A stretch of 64,000 bases of DNA from Paralvinella palmiformis (GCA_025642065.1 JAODUP010000479.1:413501-477500), one strand, 5' to 3'; shown: positions 36,043-47,574, numbered from the stretch's first letter. Program-made: numbers and translations. Notes: a model not told the origin generated them from the letters alone.

Positions 36043-36079
<37 letters not shown>

Positions 36080-36084
36080 TACTA
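35686..36084. repeat. (ATT)n(ACT)n and (AGT)n islands
   Basis: ATT then ACT at 35686-35758. Degenerate repeats follow, matching 27800-27990, then AGT-rich at about 35940-36080. Confidence 0.9.
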
Positions 36085-36429
36085 GTATCATAACCATCAC
36101 CATTATAAGTAATATCATTAATAGTATTTACAAGTAACGTTTGTTCTTCCAGATGTAACCCACAGTATGTTTAAAGCTTAGTTAACCTTCCTAGCCTCAT
36201 TGGTCTCGGTAGCTGATGCCGTCATTACGCCGGGTATGCCATTCAATGTTCAGATTATTGCAGAGCGATATGGTCTTAGATGTCACGTGTATGTCAATGG
36301 AACAAAGCTTTCCCAATTATCTCATATTGTCATTCGCCTATAATATAGTAATAATTATATATAATATGTGAACTTTATGTAGCTCTAAGACGCTTTAAAA
36401 TATTATTTACAATATTATTATCCCTGACT
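36085..36429 (+). repeat. Segment shared with 9490-10400
   Basis: GTTTAAAGCTTAGTTAACCTTCC, GTCTTAGATGTCACGT and GGAACAAAGC match the 10.2-10.4 kb segment. The last 80 bp before the SINE are AT-rich and unassigned. Confidence 0.65.
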
Positions 36430-36668
36430 CAGACCTGTTTCAACCCAGCTTATACCTCAACTCCCAAGGGAGCATCTAACGCATGCTACCTTTATAGGCG
36501 CAAAGCTTTACTCAAACACATAGCCAGCACCTCCTATCAGGTTCTCATTTTGTATGAATGGGTGAACCAGTCAGCACGTGACAGCATTGCAGCTCATGGA
36601 GCCTCGAACCCGCTACTCTTCGGCTACGAGTCCAACGCCCTAACTAACTGCGCTATCACGGCTCGACA
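36430..36668 (-). mobile_element. tRNA-derived SINE, second type
   Basis: Minus: head with GATAGCGCAGTTAGTTAGG (box A region) and AGCGGGTTCGAGGCTC (box B) at about 36595-36665, with a body unlike S1-S5 (TTGTGCCGTGACAG-free, CACGTGCTGACTGG present). Single copy in this window. Confidence 0.75.
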
Positions 36669-36689
36669 AGGATAAGTTTTGACTAATGA

Positions 36690-37350
36690 ATATTATAATT
36701 ATAATGTATATGTAATGAAGCGCCCTTACTAGCAGGATAATATGTAATATAATAATACCCAAAATAATACGTCTGTAAAACCCTGTAATGAATTAAAAGA
36801 TAATAATTATTTATCTGTGAAAGCGACCTTAAATAGGTGTATTTTTAGAAGAGACTTAAAATTTCCAAGATATGTCGCATTTATAATATTTGCCGGCAAC
36901 CTATTCCACAAAGTAGAGGCTGCAACACTAAACGCACAATCACCATATGACTTGAGCCGAGACACTGGCACCTGCAATAGTATCTGACTGGATGACCTGA
37001 GCTTTCGGGAAGTTATTAACATAATCTTCAAATGGATACGCTGTCTAACAGGTAGATAGGGTAGTTTTATAAGAATTGAGGTGATATGATCATATTTTCT
37101 AGTATTTATTACAATGCAAGCTGCACTATTCTGAATTCGCTGAAGGCGATTAATGTTATAATCAGATATGCCATATAACAGTGAGTTACAATAGTCTATA
37201 CGAGATGTAACAAAGACAATGACTACACTTACAAGTGTTTCTTGAGTCAAGAATGCTTTTAAACAGTGGATGTTCTTAAGATGGTAGTAGGCAGCTCGGC
37301 ATACTGATGTGACATGTTCAAAAATGTAAAAAATTGGCATTCAGGTCTAA
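36690..37350 (-). mobile_element. CR1/L2-like LINE, 3' end
   Basis: Same LINE family as 28235-29500, in the same orientation. It has a continuous C-terminal frame, a short 3' UTR with AAGCGCCCTTACTAGCAGG, and an AT-rich 3' end. Confidence 0.88.
36807..37340 (-). pseudogene. LINE ORF2 C-terminal fragment, 177 codons open
   Basis: The best-preserved LINE frame in the window. It reads EHVTSVCRAAYYHLKNIHCL, SRIDYCNSLLYGISDYNINR, LQRIQNSAACIVINTRKYDH, YGDCAFSVAASTLWNRLPAN and FKSLLKIHLFKVAFTDK. These are hallmark segments of the region after the RT in CR1/L2-type elements. No RT catalytic box lies within it, so it is a truncated relic. A piece near TSRKLRSS is shortened relative to the family. 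Confidence 0.9.
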
Positions 37351-37689
37351 CACAATAAATGCTTATTACATTTGTCCATGCCTAAACTCTTTTATATTTC
37401 TGATTATGACATCAAACATCTCAAACAGTTCAATATTTGACACTTTTACATGTACACATATTCGATACAATTATTGTGCCAAATGAGTTTTTCACAGACG
37501 TATATGGTCTTCTAGTGAAACATTAATTCATGAATATGTTTTTCCAAACTTGTCTATTTAAAGTTGAGATTTAAGTAAATACTCCAGCTATTTAAGAACA
37601 CACAACGCCCCCCCCCCCTCAGGCCCTTATAACAGAAGATGCCGAGGAAAGTGCTAAATGGCGCGACTGCCCATTGACCATCATTATCA
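37351..37689. other. Macro-block right edge and poly-C tract
   Basis: 37430-37590 matches 11005-11180. A run of about ten C lies at 37606-37617, just before unrelated retrotransposon sequence, marking the end of the duplicated region. Confidence 0.6.
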
Positions 37690-38430
37690 TAAGCACAAAA
37701 ATCAAAAACCCAAGACCCACAAGGGACATTCACTGAGGCTTCGGGCAGGATCTCTTCCCTGAACAGACACCAGGCAGCAATAAATATCTACACATATGCC
37801 AATGTCCGCCAAAATGGAAATTCTGCCTGGGCCTGTTTTGTGGAGGGAGTACGCCGAAATCCCTGTGGAAGACTCCTCGACCACACACCAATCACTCTAG
37901 CAGAACTTCACGCCATACACACCGCCTTCACATGGCGGGAGGCACAACACAATCATACACTCAGACTCGATGGCAGGCATCAAAATCCTTGCACAAACAA
38001 AAACACGAACATATCGAGAAATCACATCGAAAATTATTAACTCCGCCTCTGCATTAAGCCAACGTGGCAGTCTAACCACTCTACATTGGGTAGACGCTCT
38101 GGCCAACGAAGCCAATAACCTAACCAACATCCTACACACCAGATGCCTACAAACACATGGTAACAAAATTCCTACACAAACAAATAACACCAAATCCAAA
38201 TATAGCCAAATTAAGTACCTGGCACAATAAAACCATTGTTTCCGGCATCCACCTCATAAACAATAGAATAGCAGACATACACATACGCGACCTCCGCTGC
38301 TGGGTGAACACAACAAGCTTTGTCGGCCCCATTAATAAAATACTCTGCTTACATTGTAGCCAACACTTTGACCCCGTCCACTGTCTAATTAATTGTCCAG
38401 CCTTCCCAGTCTGCTGACAACCTCTTAAAC
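37690..38430 (+). pseudogene. Non-LTR retrotransposon RNase H and zinc-knuckle remnant
   Basis: Plus strand, frame-shifted. The first part reads IYTYANVRQNGNSAWACFV, then ITLAELHAIHTAFTW, typical of the RNase H core with its catalytic Glu. Then LRLDGR stands where a TDS is expected. A later frame (37970-38230) has LHWVDALANEANNLTN, matching the HxGxxGNExAD segment but without its His. A third (38157-38417) ends CLHCSQHFDPVHCLINC, a CCHC knuckle as in I/R1/Jockey-type elements. RNase H would remove RNA from the cDNA hybrid. Dead. Confidence 0.8.
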
Positions 38431-38729
38431 AACTCTTAACTCCGGCACAACACAACCTAACCGACACAGAAAAAACAATCATCATAATACACAAAGTCAC
38501 ATTCACGCCACACATAATAATACCCTTATTTAAAAAAAAGACCCATACATCCGGCAAAAGCCAAACAACACACAGTAAATTTGTTCTAAACGTACGGCAC
38601 CGATACGTCCGGTACCGGAACTTTAAAAATTCATTTTCAGATATAGAAACTCTACGGAGAAGGATTCCACGATAACAAACAAGCGATAGCCTCGGGATAC
38701 TCCCCGAACTACAAGCAAGCATGCATGCC
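38431..38729 (+). other. Probable 3' UTR or junction between two retroelements
   Basis: AC-rich on this strand, without RT motifs. The 191-codon minus frame at 38147-38722 is an antisense shadow of retroelement sequence. Confidence 0.4.
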
Positions 38730-40085
38730 CGCTACCACGGCACTCCAAAATATTTTCTCCCGCCCACCGGTTAAAACCATCAACTCACCAGCAAAAGGAA
38801 CACTTATCACCCTAACCAAGCCAAAGAAATCCCCCTGTCCACCAGCTAATCTCTGGCCGATAGTCCATCATCACTCTACGTCTCATCATATTCAAGATCA
38901 ACCACTGGACTAGACTCTACCAAAGTGGTTTCAAAAGAGGCAGGAGCTGTGCAAACATTGCATGGGCACAACCTATGCTGATATCAGTGGTGATGACAAG
39001 GAAATGGGACTTCCACAATATTGGCATTGAAATGTAGCGAGGCTTCGATACCACCAAGAGGAAACGCATTTTAGACGTCCTACTACAAGCAGGCTGCAAC
39101 GATGATGAACTAAGACTAGTAAGATAACTGTTAGCAGGGACGAAGCTAAGGGTCCGCGTTAAAAACGAGCTGTCTGACTCATTGGAAACCTCAATAGGAT
39201 CCTCCCAGGGCGACAGCCTCTCACCAGTCCTTTTCATCTGCTACTTCGCTGCTGCACTCTCATCAGTCCGATAAAGCAGGTCCAACCCACCAGTCTCCAT
39301 CCTAGGTCTGCCACTATGAATGGAGTACGCAGACGATGTTGACTTCCTGGACGAAGAAAAGAAACCAGCGGATCATCTCCAATCTGTAGCAGCAGAGAAA
39401 CTGAAACTCCACAATATGTTCATCAACGAGACGAAGACAGAGATAGATTCACATGACATTACTCTTCGTGGCAATGATAGCAAGGCCTAGGCTCCTTACT
39501 TTGCAGAACTACATACATCACATCCCGCTGCATACAAGGCAACGTAACATTCCATTCGTTACAGAAACTCTGGAGTCGGCAAACTACGATCCCGCTGAAG
39601 AAAAGAATCCATCTCTATAATGTGTACTGCGCATTAATCATGCTCTATAACTGCAACAGCTGGGCAGTACCGAAAGCCATGCTCAGCAAGCTGGATGCAA
39701 ACAACTGCAGACACCTCCGTACCATCACAGGTCACTGCTTGCCAACAGGCCTTATCAACAACCAGGCACCTTACAAACTGTGCAATGAAGAATCCCACTC
39801 CACAAAGATCGCAAAGCAAAGATGGTCAGTGGTAGCCCATGTCCTACGCATGGACCCGGATGCGCCAGCTCAGAGGGCCTTAGACTTCGCCGTTATTGGC
39901 CCAGAAGCCAACAAACCTGCTGGGAACAATACGCGCCGACCTCAAGCAGACAATATTCGGACCTCTCCGCACATCGAGACAACTCTATTGGCTATGGCAA
40001 CGTGCCCACGACAAGGCACATTGGCCGAGGACCAACGTGAAGGACTGATTACAGGCGCGGGATGTCTCAGTTACTACCACGACCG
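38730..40085 (+). pseudogene. Non-LTR reverse transcriptase, broken
   Basis: Plus strand with shifts and stops. In order: YQSGFKRGRSCANIAWAQ (about 38915-38970), RILDVLLQAGCNDDELRL, SIGSSQGDSLSPVLFICYF (about 39190-39245; motif QGDSLSP), MEYADDVDFLDEEK (about 39317-39358; intact YADD catalytic pair) and FINETKTEI. The open frame 39622-40185 then gives LYNCNSWAVPKAMLSKLDAN and KIAKQRWSVVAHVLRMDPDA, the post-palm/thumb region of RTE-like endonuclease RTs. Clade is uncertain. The upstream endonuclease is missing. Confidence 0.88.
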
Positions 40086-40180
40086 CATCACACAGTCTAT
40101 TATATATATATTTGTTTTCTTCATATTTATTATCTGTTTATATTTTGTATTGTTAATTTATTTATTTCATATCATTTTAT

Positions 40181-40254
40181 TATGACGTAGGTGACGTAGC
40201 TGAATGTCGGAAATAATGCGTAATTGCCAATTTGACGTAGGCCGAAATGACGTA
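40181..40254. other. Cluster of four TGACGTA words
   Basis: TGACGTA at about 40182, 40191, 40232 and 40248. CRE/ATF-like by sequence only. It lies between the RT remnant and (TA)n. Confidence 0.4.
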
Positions 40255-40261
40255 ATATCAG

Positions 40262-40262
<1 letters not shown>

Positions 40263-40313
<51 letters not shown>

Positions 40314-40324
40314 TTCAGATGAAG

Positions 40325-40387
<63 letters not shown>
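40263..40387. repeat. Two (TA)n arrays around a 17-bp spacer
   Basis: TA 40264-40310 and 40328-40386, separated by CAGTTCAGATGAAGTAA. Confidence 0.95.
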
Positions 40388-40389
<2 letters not shown>

Positions 40390-40899
40390 GGTGATTTTAT
40401 AGGTCTATCCAGAAGAAGTGTATTGAACATAATTTCCGCTGTAATACAAGATTTAAATTGAGATTAATTTTAAACACCGAGACATCCAACTATCTGAACT
40501 TAAATGACCTTCTCGTGCAATAACCATATACTGAGACATCCTTTATTATCGACACTTATGTTACGAGTTTCCTTAGATGACTTTATAAAGCTTTGACAAT
40601 AGCCTCTTCTAAGCCTTCATTGAGGAGCATAGTTTATAAGATCTACCGAGGAAATGATTTCAAGAGGACACAATACTTATTTGTGGAATAGAATGCGAAG
40701 CTGCTTAACTCTCTTCTTAAAATCGGAAATCAATAACAATGCCATTGAATGGCTCTGGTTAATGATTCGTTATTTTTGGAAATGCTATAACCAGTTTTTA
40801 AAACTCACTTGGTGCAGTCTACTTCTTTTTCACCTGGGATTTTAAATGTATGCTTTGTTTTCTTATGCTGTATAATGCTTTGAATGACGGATGCTGGTA
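40388..40899. other. Non-coding stretch, nothing recognised
   Basis: No gene recognised. The 63-codon frame at 40654-40845 has no motif. Confidence 0.5.
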
Positions 40900-40932
40900 A
40901 TAATAAAATAATAATAATAATAATAATAAGAA

Positions 40933-40989
<57 letters not shown>

Positions 40990-41252
40990 GTGTGGTTTTT
41001 GCATTATTAGTTGCAGTGACAGTGGTAAGACTTATAGTAGTAATTGCAGTAGTGGTAGTTATTGTCGTTGTAGTAGATGTGATGGTAGTAATAGTAGTAT
41101 TAGTGAGAGTAATAGTTGTGGTGGTAGTAATAGTGGTAGTAGAAACAATAGTAGTAGTAGTAATAGTAATAGTAGTAGTAGTAGTAATAGTAATAGTAGT
41201 AGTAGTAGTAGTAGTAGTCATTGTTGTTGTTGTTGTTATTGTAGTAACAACT
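40900..41252. repeat. (AAT)n(ATT)n and degenerate (AGT)n island
   Basis: AAT/ATT at 40900-40988, then AGT-rich sequence sharing a specific interruption pattern with 30990-31200. Long frames on both strands are low complexity. Confidence 0.9.
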
Positions 41253-42339
41253 GTATATTTCACTCGACCATATCAATAAATTAGCTTTGTTTGTAGGTTG
41301 TAATCCGGTACATTCCGGTATTTGTGGTAATATACCAAATGTTTGAACAACATCGATAGACTAAATAACTCAACTCAGTTGAACTCAACTCAAACTAAAT
41401 ACAAAAACACTATATTAAATACATTAATCTATGTTATCGGAGTTACTACAGATTAGGTTTACTGAAAGGAATTTCTGGGTGAGAGATAGAAAGATGAGCT
41501 AATTAGCATCTACTCTTCTTCAATGTATCCTTTTTAGTGTCCTTTATGCATCTAAGAGGGAACAGTGGGAGAAACAAGGATGAATCGACCAAAAGGAAAG
41601 TATTAATGATGCCATCAAGAGTACTGTTTAGACGTCTAACAATGTTCTACCATTGAGCCAATTCCTATCTCTCTTGTTGGTAATAATAACGTGAACTAGA
41701 CGTTCACTGCTGTCTTCTTGTATTCGAATTCAGAATACCGAGATATCGTGTGGATCTTTTTTCTTCCTCTAAATATTTGAACAAATAAACTATCAGTATC
41801 ATTGTCAATAGCTAAGATTAAGTGTTTGGATTTGGTATAATTAATTTTCACTCATTAATTAGCTGTGGGTTGTTTAGAATTACCTGAAAAATTTACATAT
41901 TTAATGAAAACCCCAATATGCCTCTACAGCTGCAATGTGTCTCTTTAATTTCAAATGTTTCCATTAATTTTATTCTCTCTTAATAACACAACACGTTGTA
42001 GTTCAGGTACCCAATCCCTCTCATTAACAAAACCTTATCTTATTAGTCTCAAAATGTCCAAGTAAATTCAATCAAATAAGTTACCTTCAATCTATCTGAA
42101 TTACAGTAATCAAATTTAATAATTACAATATGTTTTAGTAACTTAGACATCTCTCTGTAACTTCGGCCTAATTCGTACGTATTTGTATTATCTTTAATTT
42201 TTTTAATTTGTTTTAATTTACTCACAGCAATTCTAATCTGCTAAACTTCAATATGTTTAATTTCATTTTCATCAATCATTCCCAGTTCCATATAGGAATA
42301 GGTCATGAGTTCCCGAACGAGACCCATAAGTAATCGATA
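41253..42339. other. Non-coding stretch, nothing recognised
   Basis: AT-rich, with no gene, SINE or transposon recognised. Confidence 0.5.
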
Positions 42340-42690
42340 CACTTTGACCTTTGACTAGAGACATGCGGTGGGCAATGTTCTACACTAATTGAGAATTTGT
42401 TCAATATCAGTAGACACTTGTTCTTCACTATTCCCATTTCCTGTAATATGCATGATCGATTGCAGTTGCTCTTCGTGACGTCTCATTTAATAGACATGCT
42501 CACGATCATGTCACGGGAGATAACCTGGAGCTGGTTCTTGGCGGTATACAAAATCGAAAGTAAGTACGATTGTCCTTGGCGATAGCTTCTTGGTCGTGAC
42601 AAGAAATCTTAAACCTGTAATCAGTTATTCACGGGCTTGGATTGTGGTATCGTGTGACACTACCAATGACACCAATAAACTAATAGATCG
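42340..42690 (+). repeat. Family C dispersed repeat, copy 1
   Basis: Shares with 47575 and 57690, in order: TTTGACY..AGA, ATGTTCYACACTAATTGA, AGTAGACACYTGTTCTT, ACGTCTC, CTGGTTCTTGGCGGTATACA, TTGGCGATAGCTTCTTGGTC and AATCAGTTA. Unclassified, about 0.35 kb, no coding. Confidence 0.75.
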
Positions 42691-43046
42691 GATAATGAGC
42701 CTTGACATGGACATATACTTAGTAAATCTTCCACATATATTTGCCACTGCTGTTGTCACGTTATGACAGAGATACCAAACTACGACACATTTTACTGTCC
42801 ACAGGTTTGGTTCTTGCTGTTCATGGAATCAGTATTTGAATCAGAGTATAATCAGTCTATGTTATTTACTTCAGTTTTATTCTATCTTGGAGATATTTAA
42901 GTTTCTCTTAATTAGCATGTTAGTTTGTGATCAACTAAATTTGTTATTTTAGCGATAACTTCATCGTATTAATATTTCTTATGTCAACAATTATCCGGTA
43001 AGAAACTGTAGTTAGGTATTCCCAATAAAGAGTTTTAAACATACCC
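42691..43046. other. Non-coding stretch, nothing recognised
   Basis: No feature recognised. Confidence 0.5.
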
Positions 43047-43047
<1 letters not shown>

Positions 43048-43093
<46 letters not shown>

Positions 43094-43107
43094 GTATAAA
43101 AATAAAA

Positions 43108-43151
<44 letters not shown>
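43048..43151. repeat. Split (TA)n microsatellite
   Basis: TA 43050-43091, AAAATAAAAATAAA spacer, TA to 43150, then GTATG. Confidence 0.9.
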
Positions 43152-43160
<9 letters not shown>

Positions 43161-43689
43161 ACAACGCATATAATTACATTTGAAATTAAAATGTCTTCAC
43201 GTTTTTATATTCAGAATTACTATTACCACCACTCAAAAAATTAAAGCATTACGACTTCATGATCATGTAATCCTGATTGTAATCGTTATTACATTACATT
43301 TTCGTTTATTTATGAAAGCAAGTCTGAATGAACTAATTTACATAGATGTATACACATCTGTTGTTGCTACATGAAATTAGTCCAATTAAAATACCTGATT
43401 TTTATAGTGATCATTGTTCTCAAAATTCCGATAAAACACTACAAAACACCAGATGAATTAACCTTCAACAGACGCTTAATAATCATCATGGTGCTGCTCT
43501 ATTTAAAACAAACAAGGTGAAGTAAAGATAACGTGTTTGTTTTGGAAGAGTCGTGCAGTTTAGCATCCAAAATTGCCGAAGTTCAGCATCTTCTGGAAAA
43601 CAGTTAGCATTAATCATCATCATCATCGCAGCTGGGATGAAATGATAACACACACTAACACTCACATTATAATTGTGTTTATAAATATA
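43152..43689. other. Non-coding stretch, nothing recognised
   Basis: A short (CAT)n sits at 43613-43628, and no gene was recognised. The 64-codon frame at 43180-43374 has no motif. Confidence 0.5.
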
Positions 43690-43694
43690 AATAC

Positions 43695-43850
43695 TACTGT
43701 CTTAAGGCCACTTTTTGCAGAAAGTAGGCAAAATGGGCCGAGCGATCTCCAAACGTAATCAGGAGAAATAGCCTCACAGGGATTTGAACCCACGTGCTTT
43801 AGATGTGTGGCCAACCGCGCTACCAGTTAGGCCATGGAGGCGCCCGAATT
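43695..43850 (-). mobile_element. tRNA-derived SINE S3
   Basis: Minus: head GGCCTAACTGGTAGCGCGG (box A) and GGGTTCAAATCCC (box B). The body has TTTGGAGATCGCTC and CCCATTTTGCC, ending CAAAAAGTGGCC. Related to S5 more than to S1/S2. Sits 76 bp left of the inverted repeat. Confidence 0.85.
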
Positions 43851-43926
43851 GTGTTGTAATCGAATTACTGCCTCCTTTTCACACAACCTGTAATTAAATT
43901 ATTTGGTTGAGTGAAGTACATGTAGC

Positions 43927-44115
43927 AAATTGGCTTCATATGTCGTAGATTTCTTTAAAGAGGATTAGTACACAACGCGTTGGTGTTTTAAGCCAAAACT
44001 CAAGAGTGCACACTGCATATACGCGCACATTGTACACTATGCCGTTGGAAGCGATTTCAGTGAATTATACTAACTTAGGACAAACATAATAATCTGTTGC
44101 TGTCGATGGATCAAC

Positions 44116-44155
<40 letters not shown>

Positions 44156-44606
44156 ATCCTTTAAAAGCCGCACATAGGATTACTTTTAACTACAATATGA
44201 AACAGAACACACAACTTTTAAGCACATTAAGAATTTAGCCAATGAACGCTTCCGATTTCTGTATTACTAATAAACACGTTGCATTTCCTTTATGAAATAA
44301 CACACTTCTCTCTAAACCTAGAATCAGAAACATGTGTTAGGCCAATTTGTGGACGGCCAATACTAAAATTATATTATTTTCTTTTGATCTTAAGATGCCT
44401 TTTTAATAATGGTTGAAAATGGCTGAATTTTTAGGGTGGCATTATTTCTTGTCGCGCTCTCCCTCCTCCCCTGTTTTGTTTTTTGATATACGCGTGTTTG
44501 TTGCAGTCGAAGCTGTATTGCGCTAAGGAACGGAGACTACCTACTTGGATACCGCACAGGGCGGTCAAAACCGACACTATTCCACTGTTATCAAACACTT
44601 ACGAGA
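43927..44606 (+). repeat. Long inverted repeat, left arm
   Basis: Reverse complement of 46470-47165. Conserved words: TGGCTTCAT-TGTCGTAGAT, GAATTATACTAACTT, the AAAAGCCGCACATAGGATTA block, CGCTTCCGATTTCTGTATTA and ATTATTTTCTTTTGATCTTA, ending CACTGTTATCAAACACTTAC. A (TA)n at 44121-44152 sits at the same place in both arms. Confidence 0.9.
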
Positions 44607-44689
44607 TCATTTATTGTTGGCCTAAGCTTTGCTTTATGTTTTTTTAATGGTCGTGCATATGTTTACATACTTATATAATAACTAGTCGC

Positions 44690-44960
44690 AGACCCCCCAG
44701 TTTATGGAATAGGTTGCTGGCATATATTTGAAATGTTTCGTCTTTTGAAATGTTTTAATCTGTTCAAAAAAACACACCTATTAAATGTTGCTTTCACAGA
44801 TAAATAATAACAATAATTTAAATGTATTATATGGCATTTACAGATATATGATTTGTGGTACTATTATATTATATATTTTTTGTATAGCGTCTTTGAATGG
44901 CTCCTGCTAGTAAGTGCGCTTTATTAAATATTCATTATCATTATCATCTCCACCATCATC
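44690..44960 (+). mobile_element. CR1/L2-like LINE, 3' end fragment
   Basis: Plus strand: LWNRLL.YI and FKMF-type remnant codons, a TGCTTTCACAGATAAATAATA stop region, then TGGCTCCTGCTAGTAAGTGC and a (CATTAT)n tail. Same family as 36690-37350, opposite orientation. Lies in the spacer of the inverted repeat. Confidence 0.8.
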
Positions 44961-45643
44961 ATTATTATCATCGTTATCATCATTATCATCAGTAGATTGA
45001 TACGAACTGATAATATGTGGAAGGAGCGATCTCCGTAAATGAGTGTTGATAGTAATATAACGTAATATGTTGTTAAGTGTAAATCAGACAAACAATGATA
45101 AACTGTTATAATTCTTGAGGAGAAGTGAGAGAGATAGAGTTGTTTCGACTGGAATATTGTACTCGGTTAAAACATAGCACGGAGGCTTTACACCATCCGC
45201 TCTTCTTTAGTATTGCATTGATATTTCATTTGACTGTCCTCTCTCTCTCATCTAATTGTCTATCTTCATTAGCTCGTCATGTGCTTTGTTCTCATTGACC
45301 CATCATCTCAACAGTTTCTGGTGAAATAGAACAACCGAGATAACCACACAGGCTTCATCTAGGTATATACCATCTAATTACTGAAATGTTTTATCTTATC
45401 TATGAGCCACTTTACTCACTAAAACAGTCATCAGCGGCATAGTACATGTAGTTAGAGCAATGCCAGGTCATTTAATGAGACATGTTATTGTTATACCTCA
45501 GGAAAGAGCCAGTCACAACATCCTACATTAAGGTCAGGTGTTGTCTGTCAAGTTTCCGGTGATAGTGAATCAATAGATACAAAGTATATATATATGTTGA
45601 CTGTGTTTGTATGTGTAAATGAGTTTATGTGTGTGAGTGTTGT

Positions 45644-45683
<40 letters not shown>

Positions 45684-46469
45684 AGCTGTGTATAATAAGG
45701 CACAGGCACAGATAATCTCGAACCGTGAATTCAAACTCTGGACGTTTCTTCAGGGGACTGAATCCAGAGTGGCGACTTTTCTTGCTGAGACTTGTGTAAT
45801 GTCTCACCAGTCCCTGTGTATGCGTGTGTATTCATGTTTGTGCGTGTATGCGTGTGTGCGTGTGTGTGTATCTGTGGATTTGTGGTTTATGTTATGTAAT
45901 AAAGACGTGGCCTCAGGTTTTCGTGATGTCTAAAATGTTTACAGAATTGTGACCAATCAATCACTACCTAAGTAGAAAACAAATTATATATGTTAGTACA
46001 TATATAATGCAGCAGTAATTGGAAATAAAGCATATATATTAGTACATTTAATTATGATTATAATCCTTAATACATCCGACAATAGCAGAAATAGTAATAT
46101 TTTCACTCAGCCCATACCCATAGATATAGTTAATGGTGAGGACACGATGTACTGATGCATCAAGGAATTGGAACCTTTCTAAAAGTTCAGATTCCAATAT
46201 ATTGTCATTCCCGGAATCGATACCGAAACAATCCTAAGTATTGATTTCTGTTGGTGTTGGTTTTTGCTCCAGAAATTCTTGACGATTTTGCCATCTCAAT
46301 CGAGATCTGGATTAATCGGTCGGAATAACGAGGCCAAGAACGTCCCGGATTGCAGTATCCTTACTAACGAGCAAATATTTTATTATCGAAGATAGTCCGC
46401 TTTGACCATAACATCAGTTAATTATCAGCTAAGGAACACAATTGCAATGGAAGTCAGTAAATTACCGTA
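44961..46469. other. Non-coding spacer of the inverted repeat with (GT)n
   Basis: (GT)n at about 45645-45682. A CTCTCTCT patch lies near 45240. The frame 45637-45933 starts in GT repeats. No gene recognised. Confidence 0.5.
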
Positions 46470-46951
46470 TGACGTCTCGTAAGTGTTTGATAACAGTGGA
46501 GTAGTGTCTGTTTTTAACCGCCAAGTGCGGTAGCTCAATAGGTCGGTCTCGTTCCTTAGCGCAATACAGCTTCACTTCAGCAAACACACGTATATATGTA
46601 AAATTCCGGGAGGGTAGATGGGGAGAAGAGAGCGCGACAACAAATAACGTCACCCTCAAAATTCAGCCATGTTCAACCATTATTAAAAAGGTATCTTAAG
46701 ATCAAAAGAAAATAATATAATTTTAGTATTGGCCGTCCACAAATTGGCCGCCACTGTTTCATAGTAAACACATGTTTCTGATTCTGGGTTTAGAGAGAAG
46801 TGTGTTATTTCATAAAGGAAATGCAACGTGTGTATTAGTAATACAGAAATCGGAAGCGTTCATTGGCTAAATTCTTAATGTGCTTAAAAGTTGTGTGTTC
46901 TGTTTCATATTTTAGTTAAAAGTAATCCTATGTGCGGCTTTTAAAGGATTG

Positions 46952-47009
<58 letters not shown>

Positions 47010-47165
47010 ATTCATTCGACAGCAACAGAATATTATGTTTGTCCCAAGTTAGTATAATTCGCGGAAATGGTGTCCAATGGTATAATGGTATAGTTTTAAA
47101 GGACCTTCGCGTTGTGTATTATTCCTCTTTAAAGACATCTACGACAAATGAAGCCAGATTGGTAA
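46470..47165 (-). repeat. Long inverted repeat, right arm
   Basis: Partner of 43927-44606. It includes (TA)n at 46957-47008, longer than the left arm's. On plus, AAGTGCGGTAGCTCAATAGG at about 46523 resembles a tRNA box A, but no box B follows, so this is not called as a tRNA. The frame at 46462-46659 is internal to the repeat. Confidence 0.9.
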
Positions 47166-47574
47166 ATATTTAGATTAACGTTGTATACAATACATTAAGT
47201 ATCAGGTGTTAATGAGATGCTATCTGGCGGTGGAACCTGTTAACTCCAATTTACATCATTAACATTAGTCAATATTTTGTAGTTTACGTTTAAAAAATGT
47301 ATTATATTTCTGACACATTAACACATCCAAATCTCAATAAAGTCGTTATAGTCCGAAACACCAATAACTCCCAGAAAACTGCCATATTTACAATTCGATT
47401 CAACCTTTTTAATTAACTTCTATTTATGTTGTTATCTTTACTTCCCTTCATTAAATTAAATTTCGCTAACCTAAATCCATTCTAGGAATCATTCGCTATG
47501 TTATATATCAACGAGCAAATAACAAACGTGACGCGTTTACGGGGTTCAGAAAAAAAACCTAAAAGCAATCGACA
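47166..47574. other. Non-coding stretch, nothing recognised
   Basis: No feature recognised. Confidence 0.5.

Noticed and set aside
38147..38722. 191-codon minus-strand frame
   Set aside because: Antisense of the RNase H/zinc-knuckle remnant, which has clear motifs on the plus strand.
17981..40254. Promoters inferred from TACGTCA/TGACGTA clusters
   Set aside because: No transcription unit nearby. The motif alone is not enough to call a promoter.
46523..46560. tRNA gene from a box-A-like TAGCTCAATAGG
   Set aside because: No box B at the right distance and no clover-leaf pairing.
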